From positions 1-6,607 of the forward strand of contig JAGLWX010000361.1 of NCBI GenBank assembly GCA_023133185.1: 6,607 nt of DNA, read 5' to 3'. Below are positions 1 to 6,416 of this stretch, piece by piece. The translations under genes were made by a program, and so were the position numbers. Numbering within the stretch: position 1 is the first letter of the stretch; the number at the start of each line of letters is the position of its first letter. This DNA is from Fidelibacterota bacterium. Lineage in GTDB: Bacteria; Fidelibacterota; UBA2242. The notes beneath the pieces are model-generated. The model saw nothing but the letters and a program-made list of their open reading frames with translations, had not been told where the DNA came from and made no database searches.

Positions 1-84
1 TTTTACACTAAAAACTAAAAGAAATATTAGCCAAAGTAGTGTAAAAATAACCCAACACCCAATAACAAAGAAGTCTTCCCACAT
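1..84 (-). CDS. N-terminus of a putative small membrane protein (partial, runs off the left edge)
   Basis: An ATG at 84-82 opens a frame that stays open for 28 codons to the window edge. The visible product starts MWEDFFVIGCWVIFTLLWLI and continues FLLVFSVK. After four polar or acidic residues, about 22 residues are almost wholly hydrophobic, which is a convincing transmembrane segment or uncleaved signal anchor. The start is supported by a GAGGTG Shine-Dalgarno sequence five bases upstream. It begins 80 bases after the stop of the large activase gene on the same strand, with no hairpin terminator between them, so readthrough from that gene is likely. No family can be named from 28 residues. 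A weak promoter-like pair in the gap (112-140) could give it extra transcription. What I see is the frame, the ribosome binding site and the hydrophobicity; the operon link is inference. Confidence 0.65.
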   Translation of the reverse strand, partial: MWEDFFVIGCWVIFTLLWLIFLLVFSVK

Positions 85-89
85 TTTTC

Positions 90-95
90 CACCTC
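90..95 (-). promoter_or_regulatory. Ribosome binding site of the left-edge membrane protein
   Basis: Read on the minus strand, GAGGTG lies five bases (GAAAA) before the ATG at 84-82. It is a six-base match to the anti-Shine-Dalgarno sequence at an ideal distance. It is the main evidence that the short open frame at the left edge is a real gene. Confidence 0.75.
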
Positions 96-111
96 AATCA
101 GTAAATATTCA

Positions 112-140
112 ATAATACGGTACAATCAAATCTTAATAAA
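112..140 (-). promoter_or_regulatory. Weak candidate promoter between the activase and the left-edge gene
   Basis: On the minus strand TATTAT (117-112) matches five of six bases of a -10 box. It lies 17 bases after TTTATT (140-135), a poor -35 box. In such AT-rich sequence this can easily be chance, and the gene at 84 may simply be read through from the activase. Confidence 0.15.
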
Positions 141-164
141 CGTCTAATTATTTGCAATAAAACA

Positions 165-3100
165 TCAATTTTCATTCTCATTCCGATATTTCATCATAAC
201 ATCATGTAGTCTCAATGCCTGAACAATAAATGTCTCTAATCGCGCTTCGATAAGCTGAGGAAAAGGACTGCCATCACTTTCAATTGCTAAAAATGGCATA
301 TTTGGTATTTCTCGTGTGACATTATCAGTCATTGCATCTTTTCTAAGACGCATTATATGTTCCCTGTCCATTTTAAGATTCAGGATTGATTCGCTCAATC
401 GATTCGGCATACATCCAAACGGTCCAATAGCGATTGCCCCGCAGAATTCTTCACCGACTTCTGCCAGTGGACCACCAACAGTGAGAATTGCTTCGCCGAT
501 CAGTTTCCGTGATATGAAGTTCTCTCCTACCTTGATCACGTGATCTACATCCACAATTCGTGGTATGTACCATCCCGATTCTGCTATTGCCTCCTTAATA
601 TTCTTCTCGATGTGAACCATAACCCTATTTTTAACTTTGTTTATTAGACGATTTTTAAGCTTTACAGGCTTATTCATCAATTTATGTTTAGCCAGCCACT
701 CAGTATAATATAGCCATTCATGAATAGGAGCCACATGTGAAACAATACCGCTCTCAGCAAGGCGTTCAGGCAGCCAACGACGGGACAGTCCCTCATTGCG
801 TACATAAATCTCACCTACAATAAGAGCTTGCGGTACATCCTTAAGAGATTTTTTTCGTGGTATTCGCTTTAGATCTTTAGCGGCTTGATCTAGAGCCTCT
901 TTTATACCGCTTCTACCATGTTCAAAACCATTGAGGACATTAGACCAGATAGCCTGTAAATCCGATAATGCCCTGTCACGATCTTCTGCAACAACAAGCA
1001 TGGCATTATAAACATCTTCAAAAATATCAGCTATCACTCCTGCATGCCAGCCCAATAGTTTAAATTCCATTCCAAAGTCTTCATAAGAACTATCAACAGA
1101 TAGTGACATAAATGCTACATTCTTGATCTTATGTTTTTTTACAAAATCACGCATGAAGACCTGATATTGCCCGAATCTACATGGACCACCACTAGTGGGC
1201 ATAAAGTAAACCGTAACTTCATTTTCAGACCGTTTATCATGTATATATTTTAAAAGAGCACCTACAGTTAATTGCAGTGGGAGACACTCCTTGCATAAAG
1301 TGTTGCCTCGACCGAGTTTCAGGTCCTCTTCATCTGCAGCAGGTAATACCACTGCTTTGATGCCCAGTTTTTTCATAACTGCGGCCATTGCCGCTGTCGC
1401 AAACTGACCCATAGATGCAAATACAACCCTAACTCGAGGATCGAACAATGAAATCTCTTCACCTTCCGATGTGGTTATCAGGAATTTGTTATTCTTGAAC
1501 ATGGTCGTTGCTTGTCTGAATTCCTTAAACTTTTTTTCTGTTTCTCCGTAAGAGTCTCCAGCGGAGTCCTTTGTGACCTTCGTGACCTTTTTGCTTTTTT
1601 TCAATTGCCTATAACGAGTAACTATATCCAGGAATGCCTCGACTCGCGTCTCAAGACCAGCATCGGCTGTGTGATTATCCAATTCAAGTGTCAGGGATGG
1701 CTTTCTGCCCATAATGTCTCTGAAGTATCCTATGATGAATGAGTCCGGACCGCATGCGAAATTAGTAATAAACGTTCCGTACAGCTGCGGATGATTCTTA
1801 ATTCCCTCAGCAGCTTTAAGTATAATTTGCCCCATAGACCAAAACATGTGTTCTTTAACAGGATAAGACTTAATGTTAAAAAAGTCCACCGGTATAATCG
1901 TTATACCTCGAGAGGCAAACTTGTTAGGAATGCCCTTATTTGCCTCAGGTACAAAGGCATTGTACGACCTTCCAAACAGGATAACACCTATCCTATCAGG
2001 ATCACTCTCTATTTCACGAATAGCATTTGTTCCTATCTCTATCATATATTCTTGCATCTTATTCTGGACCATTACCGCTTTTTCAAATGCCGTTGCTACA
2101 TTCTTTTTGCTCACACCTAAATCATATACCATAGACATAAAATATTTCTTCTGCTTCTCTATACTGGAGACGAGATCAATGAATGGTAAAAGAAGTATTG
2201 GACCGTTAATTAATCTTTCCTCAAAAGTACTCTTTAAAAAGTATGGTTCACCCTGTAAAAGTGGACACATCTTTGACAGATAATATCCATTCTCGACCTC
2301 AACACCGTGTATATGTGGGAGAAAAATATAATCCGGTTTAAGGTCTAAAAGGTTTTTGAAATAACCATGAGATATCTCACATGGGAAACAGAAAGGTGCT
2401 GCGCATTGGTTTATTCCCTCCGGATCTATTTCTTTTGACAGTACAGGTCTAAAACCCAATTCCTTAAAGAAATGAGCAAATAGAGGATAGTATGTATTCG
2501 TTAGAAAAGAACGCAAAATACCCACCGTGGGAGCGTCTTCGGGAAGATCTGACAAATCAGGAGCAAACTCATTAAATACAAGTTTTTGCCGCAGGGTAAT
2601 AAGATCGTGCCTTCCTATATCCATTTTAATTTTATGCCGGACACTATAATATCTATTACATGCACCCCCAAATGGGTACGTCTTACCCTCAATATCTATA
2701 CGGTTAATTTCACATTTAAGATCACATTTTTCCTTGCCACCAGGACATATAAAAGGTTTTTTATACCTCACCTCACGGTTTGCCAATGTTTCAAGATTAA
2801 ACAGCTGTTCTTTAATCAATTCCCGGTCAACTCGATGTTTAACCTCAAGCGCTACACCATAAGAACCCATTAGTCCCGGCTCAGGCGGTACAACAATCTC
2901 CTTGCCAGACAAAGCTGCCATGGCAATTGGTACTGCACGGTTGTAACACACACCACCCTGCATAAATACTTTCTTTCCCACAGGGCGTGCTCCCTTAACC
3001 CTATTTACATAGTTCATACAAATGGAATATACTAAGCCCGCTACAACATCTTCCTTTGGGATACCCTCGTGGAATGTATTCTTGATATCCGATGATATGA

Positions 3101-4523
3101 ATGCTGCACACTGATCGTTAAAATTTGGAGGACGATTGCCTTTCATAGCCCAATCAGCTATATCTTCCATCTCGATACCCAGGGTCTCTTTCGCAGACTC
3201 TTCAAGGAATGATCCCGTACCTGCCGAACAGGCTTCATTCATAGCATAATCACTGGCTACCCCGTTGGTAATATATGTATATTTTGCATCCTGACCACCT
3301 ATCTCAAAAATAGTATCTACTTCGGAATCGAAATAAAGAGCTGCTGTCGCATGTGCTATGATCTCATTAATCACACCATCAGTAAGTGCATGTAGCCCTG
3401 CTATTTTCCTGCCGGAGCCGGTAACACCCAACCCGCGAATTATCACTTTTGTACCATTTAATTGGTCTAAAACAGTTTTATAGCACTCTCGTGATGCTCT
3501 AACAGGATCACCATTTGTCCTGAGGTACTCACTGGCAAGAATTTTCAGATCCGACTCACGTAACAATACAAGTTTTGTCGTAGTTGAACCAACGTCTAAA
3601 CCAAGGATACATTTATCACCATCTCTAACCGTTCCACGTTTCATCTGCGTAAAGGTTACCTTATTCTCAAAATCACGTAATGGTTGATGATAATCGAATT
3701 GTGTAGTGTGTTTGGTAAATAGTTTGCTTAGATCATCAATAGGTTTTGTCTTGTTCTCCATTGCCCAGAGAGCAGCTCCAAGAGCCTCAAAATATGCTGC
3801 TTCTTTGGGTATAGCCAGGTTAGTTATTTCTTGACTAAGATAATCGATCATAACCTTGTTTTTTGTAGCACCGCCAACTATCAGAATGTTCTCTTTTGGA
3901 ATGTTCTTAAGCAATTCGAGTACTTTATTAGCCATCATCCGGCATAAACCAGCTACCACTTTTCCCTTAGGGACACCTTTGTTGGTTGCATGTGTACAAT
4001 CACTCTTACAAAAAACGGAACATCTTCCGGACACGTGATGCGGTTCTTCATTTTGAGCGTACTTGATTGCTTCCTCCAAACTTACATCCATTCGCCTTAT
4101 CTGCTGTAAGAAAAACTCTCCGGTTCCGGAAGCGCATTTATTTCCTGTAAAGACTTTTCCGATTTTCCCGGAATCATCAAGTTTGTAAACAATGAATGTC
4201 TCACCACCAGCGCTTATGATTGCGTTGTAATGCTTACCATCATTATTTATATGTTTCAGGGCGCATTCGACAGCCAGCGGTTCTGAGATATTAGTCAGGT
4301 TCAAAAACTCTTTGAACCCCCGACCTGTAACAACAATTGAATTAACTTTTTTCAGGTCAAATTTTCTCAACAGATCCTTAACAACCTGTTTGGGATTTCC
4401 TTCATGGGCATAAGAATGAATAGCATTTATTTCTATTGCCCTTCCATTCTTTTCAGCATCCACCAGAGTTATAGTTGATGCTCCTGTACAAAGACCTAAA
4501 GCGTGCATGATACTTTTTCCCAT
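165..4523 (-). CDS. Fused double-ATPase 2-hydroxyacyl-CoA dehydratase activase / HgdB-like Fe-S reductase
   Basis: This large cytoplasmic Fe-S protein belongs to the BcrA/BadF/HgdC activase superfamily, whose members use ATP hydrolysis to push low-potential electrons from one [4Fe-4S] cluster into a partner enzyme. Domains in order: ASKHA ATPase 1 (about 7-260), with cluster cysteines C130 and C168 plus extra C172 and C176; ASKHA ATPase 2 (about 305-562), with GLDVGSTTTK at 308-317, IGGQDAKY at 408-415, C432 in CSAGTG and C472; a linker with C593, C600, C604 and C622; a DUF2229/HgdB-like domain (about 663-960) with C707, C712, C715 and C753; a lysine-rich spacer (974-985); and a second HgdB-like region (about 1030-1440) with C1077, C1080, C1115, C1361 and C1371. 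At 1452 residues it resembles the roughly 1400-residue fused activases of anaerobes, against about 260 for stand-alone HgdC. ATPase 1 has degenerate phosphate loops. An in-frame TAA directly precedes the ATG, so 4523 is the longest start; M6 (4508), preceded by GGGA, is an alternative. The substrate is unknown. Double-cubane-cluster reductase is one possibility, 2-hydroxyacyl-CoA dehydratase another. Confidence 0.93.
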   Translation of the reverse strand: MGKSIMHALGLCTGASTITLVDAEKNGRAIEINAIHSYAHEGNPKQVVKDLLRKFDLKKVNSIVVTGRGFKEFLNLTNISEPLAVECALKHINNDGKHYNAIISAGGETFIVYKLDDSGKIGKVFTGNKCASGTGEFFLQQIRRMDVSLEEAIKYAQNEEPHHVSGRCSVFCKSDCTHATNKGVPKGKVVAGLCRMMANKVLELLKNIPKENILIVGGATKNKVMIDYLSQEITNLAIPKEAAYFEALGAALWAMENKTKPIDDLSKLFTKHTTQFDYHQPLRDFENKVTFTQMKRGTVRDGDKCILGLDVGSTTTKLVLLRESDLKILASEYLRTNGDPVRASRECYKTVLDQLNGTKVIIRGLGVTGSGRKIAGLHALTDGVINEIIAHATAALYFDSEVDTIFEIGGQDAKYTYITNGVASDYAMNEACSAGTGSFLEESAKETLGIEMEDIADWAMKGNRPPNFNDQCAAFISSDIKNTFHEGIPKEDVVAGLVYSICMNYVNRVKGARPVGKKVFMQGGVCYNRAVPIAMAALSGKEIVVPPEPGLMGSYGVALEVKHRVDRELIKEQLFNLETLANREVRYKKPFICPGGKEKCDLKCEINRIDIEGKTYPFGGACNRYYSVRHKIKMDIGRHDLITLRQKLVFNEFAPDLSDLPEDAPTVGILRSFLTNTYYPLFAHFFKELGFRPVLSKEIDPEGINQCAAPFCFPCEISHGYFKNLLDLKPDYIFLPHIHGVEVENGYYLSKMCPLLQGEPYFLKSTFEERLINGPILLLPFIDLVSSIEKQKKYFMSMVYDLGVSKKNVATAFEKAVMVQNKMQEYMIEIGTNAIREIESDPDRIGVILFGRSYNAFVPEANKGIPNKFASRGITIIPVDFFNIKSYPVKEHMFWSMGQIILKAAEGIKNHPQLYGTFITNFACGPDSFIIGYFRDIMGRKPSLTLELDNHTADAGLETRVEAFLDIVTRYRQLKKSKKVTKVTKDSAGDSYGETEKKFKEFRQATTMFKNNKFLITTSEGEEISLFDPRVRVVFASMGQFATAAMAAVMKKLGIKAVVLPAADEEDLKLGRGNTLCKECLPLQLTVGALLKYIHDKRSENEVTVYFMPTSGGPCRFGQYQVFMRDFVKKHKIKNVAFMSLSVDSSYEDFGMEFKLLGWHAGVIADIFEDVYNAMLVVAEDRDRALSDLQAIWSNVLNGFEHGRSGIKEALDQAAKDLKRIPRKKSLKDVPQALIVGEIYVRNEGLSRRWLPERLAESGIVSHVAPIHEWLYYTEWLAKHKLMNKPVKLKNRLINKVKNRVMVHIEKNIKEAIAESGWYIPRIVDVDHVIKVGENFISRKLIGEAILTVGGPLAEVGEEFCGAIAIGPFGCMPNRLSESILNLKMDREHIMRLRKDAMTDNVTREIPNMPFLAIESDGSPFPQLIEARLETFIVQALRLHDVMMKYRNENEN

Positions 4524-4600
4524 TTAGTTTCAACAATATCCTGGCCGAAGCCAATAGCCGTAATAGAGATAATGATTAGAAAAATAATTCCGTGTTTCAT
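4496..4600 (-). CDS. 34-residue signal-peptide-like small ORF overlapping the activase start
   Basis: ATG at 4600-4598 to TAG at 4498-4496 gives 34 codons. The product starts MKHGIIFLIIISITAIGFGQ, followed by a polar tail (DIVETKWEKVSCTL). A charged K2/H3, a hydrophobic core (5-16) and G17-F18-G19 before Q20 look like a Sec signal peptide with a possible cut after G19. A strong ribosome binding site lies just upstream, far better than anything in front of the activase. The last 28 bases overlap the activase start in another frame, so ribosomes finishing here would stop 26 bases inside the activase gene, an arrangement suited to translational coupling. It could be a coupling leader, a tiny secreted or membrane peptide, or the 5' remnant of a secreted-protein gene whose rest has been lost. 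I recognise no family. The frame and ribosome binding site are seen directly; the roles are inference. Confidence 0.42.
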   Translation of the reverse strand: MKHGIIFLIIISITAIGFGQDIVETKWEKVSCTL

Positions 4601-4603
4601 TTT

Positions 4604-4609
4604 CCCTCC
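4604..4609 (-). promoter_or_regulatory. Strong ribosome binding site of the small ORF upstream of the activase
   Basis: The minus strand reads GTGGAGGGAAAATG, with GGAGGG three bases before the ATG at 4600. This is the best Shine-Dalgarno sequence in the activase leader, although its spacing is tight. The activase start itself has only AGGA 15 bases away (for 4523) or GGGA nine bases away (for 4508). Ribosome loading therefore probably happens here, with the activase translated by coupling. Confidence 0.65.
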
Positions 4610-4804
4610 ACTTAATTCAAATTTCAAAACGCTTATTTACTTAAAACGCATTCTTAATCGATCTTTTTTTCAACGTTTAGGATTGCTGTTGCCATAGAGA
4701 CATTGATTACAGACATTTTTTACATTTCTAAAAACGACAAGCCTTCACAAAAGAAAATATCTTTATTCCTGTAGTGTATATACTTTTTATTCTCTGCACA
4801 ATGC

Positions 4805-4833
4805 TATTTACTAATTTTATTTGATAAAGTCAA
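4805..4833 (-). promoter_or_regulatory. Candidate promoter for the small ORF / activase unit
   Basis: On the minus strand TTGACT (4833-4828) matches five of six bases of a sigma70 -35 box. TAAATA (4810-4805), a mediocre -10 box, follows 17 bases later. Transcription would start near 4798, about 200 bases before the small ORF. The -35 box lies inside an inverted repeat, which makes a regulated promoter plausible. AT-rich intergenic DNA gives many chance matches, so this is tentative. Confidence 0.25.
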
Positions 4834-4836
4834 ATA
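4818..4836. repeat. 19-base inverted repeat, possible operator
   Basis: TATTTGA (4818-4824) and TCAAATA (4830-4836) are perfect seven-base inverted arms around the five-base centre TAAAG. The repeat spans the -35 box of the candidate activase promoter, where a repressor or activator dimer could act. The half-site resembles the FNR/CRP family's TTGA...TCAA, but the centre is one base shorter than the six expected, so the regulator cannot be named. Confidence 0.35.
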
Positions 4837-5002
4837 TAGCGTTAGATTAAAAGAGATAGATTCTCCTGAACAATATTTTTGATCCAGCCAGAAATTATTA
4901 CGAGTTCATCAGATTATTACCATACATAAAAAATATCATTCTGAAGAATCCGACAGGCAGCCGGCAAAGAAATGAACTTTACTCTCTTCGTTAATTCAGG
5001 AT

Positions 5003-5026
5003 GGCAGCTTTGTCAATAAAGCTGTC
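5003..5026. repeat. Intergenic hairpin
   Basis: CAGCTTT (5005-5011) and AAAGCTG (5018-5024) form a perfect seven-base stem around a six-base loop. One wobble pair and one further G-C pair extend it to nine. Neither strand has a T-run after it, so it is not a typical terminator. It lies 25 bases beyond the M20 terminator and may help protect that transcript's 3' end or simply be chance. Confidence 0.35.
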
Positions 5027-5050
5027 GCTGCATTCCATATTCATTTAAAA

Positions 5051-5083
5051 AACCTTGCGAAGGCTGGGAACCTTCGCAAGGTT
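5051..5083 (-). terminator. Strong intrinsic terminator of the M20 peptidase gene
   Basis: AACCTTGCGAAGG (5051-5063) and its exact inverse CCTTCGCAAGGTT (5071-5083) make a 13-base-pair stem around a seven-base loop. Read on the minus strand, the stem runs straight into a T-run (GGTTTTTTAAA). It starts 25 bases after the M20 stop codon. The A-run before the stem is not matched by a T-run on the plus side, so it acts mainly in the minus direction. It isolates the peptidase from the activase unit. Confidence 0.9.
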
Positions 5084-5108
5084 AGATAAACGTTATTGTT
5101 ACTATGGT

Positions 5109-6347
5109 TTATTGAAGCAGATCAATCGCGCAGAGACAAGTCAGCAACGCAAAATCGACCAACTGCTGGATCTCCACATATTCATTGGCAACGTGAAAAG
5201 CCTCGTCGTCACCAGGACCCCAACCAACAGCCAATACGCCCTTCAAAGTAAGTGTCTTGGCATAGGTTCCGCCGCCTTGTCCCATTGGCTCCGGTACGAA
5301 ACCTAATATCTCTTTGGTGTATTTCTGGATTACGTCCACAACTTCATTCTTGGGTTCGATGGCGTGGGGTTCTTTCCAGGACATGACCTGAAATTCAAAT
5401 TTACCATTCTCAACTTTATCACCACAAGCTTTCAGTTGTTTGATAACGCCCTCTTTGGTCATTCCCGGGACGGAACGAATATCGATATAGATCATACAGG
5501 TGCCGGGAACGATATTCGGCGCTGCGCCGCCGTGAATTTCACCCAGGTTCAGGCTCGGATGTCCGAGTACCGGATGAACTTCGTAATCGAATTTCATCTT
5601 CTCAATTTCATTAACCAGTTTCGCCATCATATACACGGCATTAATACCCCGTTCCGGTGTGGAACCGTGAGCCTGTCTGCCAGTAGCGATAATTTTAAAG
5701 ACCGTTCTGCCCTTTTCAGCAATATCGATCGATTTCATATTCTCGCCGATATCGGGAATGATGGAATATGTCGGATCGATCAGTTTTTCATCCATCAGGT
5801 AGCCGATACCGTAATCGATACCATCAGGATCTTCAGCTTCTTCATCCGCCAAGGCGGCGATCATCAGTTGTCCGTTCAACTCTTCATCTATTTTCAGCTT
5901 TTTCAGAATTTCCGCCGCAACCATTATGGACGCCAAAGGTCCTTTATTATCCAGGGTTCCACGACCGATAAGCATGCCGTCTTTCTCGACGACTTCATAG
6001 GGATCAGTATCCCAGCCTTCTCCCGCCGGAACGATATCCATGTGACCGGGCATCAACAGGCGTTTGCCGTTGATATTCTTACCGAGTTTACCAATAACAT
6101 TTGGACGACCTTCCATACGGGCGAACTCGTCATATTCAATGCCGTTTTTGTCCAGTTCCCGTTTGACGATCTCAGCCACACGGTACTCTTCACCACGAAT
6201 TTTCAAATAGGGATGTTCGGGTAATTTTTCAGAGACCACATTGACGGTTTTTTCCTTTACCATCTCAGTAATCAATACAATCATTCTGTTCCGAATTTCA
6301 TCAGAATTCTCTTTAAAATAGGTTTTAATCGTTGCTTTCAGATCCAT
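5109..6347 (-). CDS. M20-family zinc metallopeptidase, PepV/Sapep-like dipeptidase
   Basis: This is a cytoplasmic, probably two-zinc, amidohydrolase of the ArgE/DapE/ACY1/CPG2 (M20) family. These enzymes cleave dipeptides or N-acyl amino acids. The full motif set is visible: GHMD (101-104) with metal ligand H102 and D104; D133 in TLDNKGP as bridging ligand; ADEE (167-170) with general base E169 and ligand E170; D199 in PDIGE; H227 in the inserted lid domain (GRQAHGSTPERG); R291 in DIR; GGGTYAK (358-364); and H385 in HVANEY. GGGTYAK and HxxNEY resemble PepV-like dipeptidases, though 412 residues is shorter than the roughly 460-470 usual for PepV. No signal peptide or membrane segment is seen. 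The ATG at 6347 is fixed by AAGGAG five bases upstream. The gene has its own candidate promoter and terminator, so it is probably monocistronic and serves peptide catabolism. The family is secure; the exact substrate (dipeptide, N-acyl amino acid or carboxypeptidase-type) is open. Confidence 0.93.
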   Translation of the reverse strand: MDLKATIKTYFKENSDEIRNRMIVLITEMVKEKTVNVVSEKLPEHPYLKIRGEEYRVAEIVKRELDKNGIEYDEFARMEGRPNVIGKLGKNINGKRLLMPGHMDIVPAGEGWDTDPYEVVEKDGMLIGRGTLDNKGPLASIMVAAEILKKLKIDEELNGQLMIAALADEEAEDPDGIDYGIGYLMDEKLIDPTYSIIPDIGENMKSIDIAEKGRTVFKIIATGRQAHGSTPERGINAVYMMAKLVNEIEKMKFDYEVHPVLGHPSLNLGEIHGGAAPNIVPGTCMIYIDIRSVPGMTKEGVIKQLKACGDKVENGKFEFQVMSWKEPHAIEPKNEVVDVIQKYTKEILGFVPEPMGQGGGTYAKTLTLKGVLAVGWGPGDDEAFHVANEYVEIQQLVDFALLTCLCAIDLLQ

Positions 6348-6352
6348 CTTTG

Positions 6353-6358
6353 CTCCTT
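6353..6358 (-). promoter_or_regulatory. Ribosome binding site of the M20 peptidase
   Basis: AAGGAG on the minus strand is separated by five bases (CAAAG) from the ATG at 6347. It is near-consensus and decides the start codon. Confidence 0.85.
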
Positions 6359-6387
6359 ATTTCAATTTGTTACAATCTGCTCTGCCG

Positions 6388-6416
6388 AAGTTAAGAGATT
6401 CAAAATCATAATTCAA
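6388..6416 (-). promoter_or_regulatory. Candidate sigma70-type promoter of the M20 peptidase
   Basis: On the minus strand TTGAAT (6416-6411) and TAACTT (6393-6388) are separated by exactly 17 bases. The -35 box matches four of six consensus bases. The -10 box keeps the important first, second and last positions. Transcription would start near 6380, giving a leader of about 33 bases that contains the ribosome binding site. No operator-like repeat is seen around it. Confidence 0.35.

Larger units (their letters stand above)
4601..5050. other. Long AT-rich intergenic leader, no gene seen
   Basis: This stretch lies between the M20 gene's terminator and the small ORF. I see no coding frame in it on either strand with a start, a ribosome binding site and a recognisable product. 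It holds a hairpin at 5003-5026, a candidate promoter at 4805-4833 overlapping an inverted repeat at 4818-4836, and the small ORF's ribosome binding site. If the promoter is real, the activase transcript has a 5' leader of roughly 200 bases, long enough for regulation, but I recognise no riboswitch class in it. Confidence 0.6.

Noticed and set aside
1..46. Perfect ten-base inverted repeat TTTTACACTA / TAGTGTAAAA as a terminator or element end
   Set aside because: It lies inside the coding frame of the left-edge gene, has a 26-base loop, and is very AT-rich, so chance is likely.
4506..4523. Programmed frameshift joining the small ORF's signal peptide to the activase
   Set aside because: A five-A run is present, but no proper in-phase slippery heptamer is seen, and exporting a cytoplasmic ATP-dependent Fe-S enzyme makes little sense.
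4503..4697. Plus-strand open frame of 64 codons across the activase start
   Set aside because: It has no ribosome binding site and no recognisable product, and it is antisense to the activase start and the small ORF.
4819..4835. FNR or CRP binding box
   Set aside because: The half-sites TTGA and TCAA are separated by five bases instead of the six expected, so the regulator family is not supported.
5003..5026. Hairpin as a second terminator
   Set aside because: No T-run follows the stem on either strand.
5364..6224. Plus-strand open frame of 286 codons
   Set aside because: It is fully antisense to the M20 gene, whose catalytic motifs are all intact. The product has no recognisable family and a biased His/Phe/Ile composition typical of an antisense shadow.
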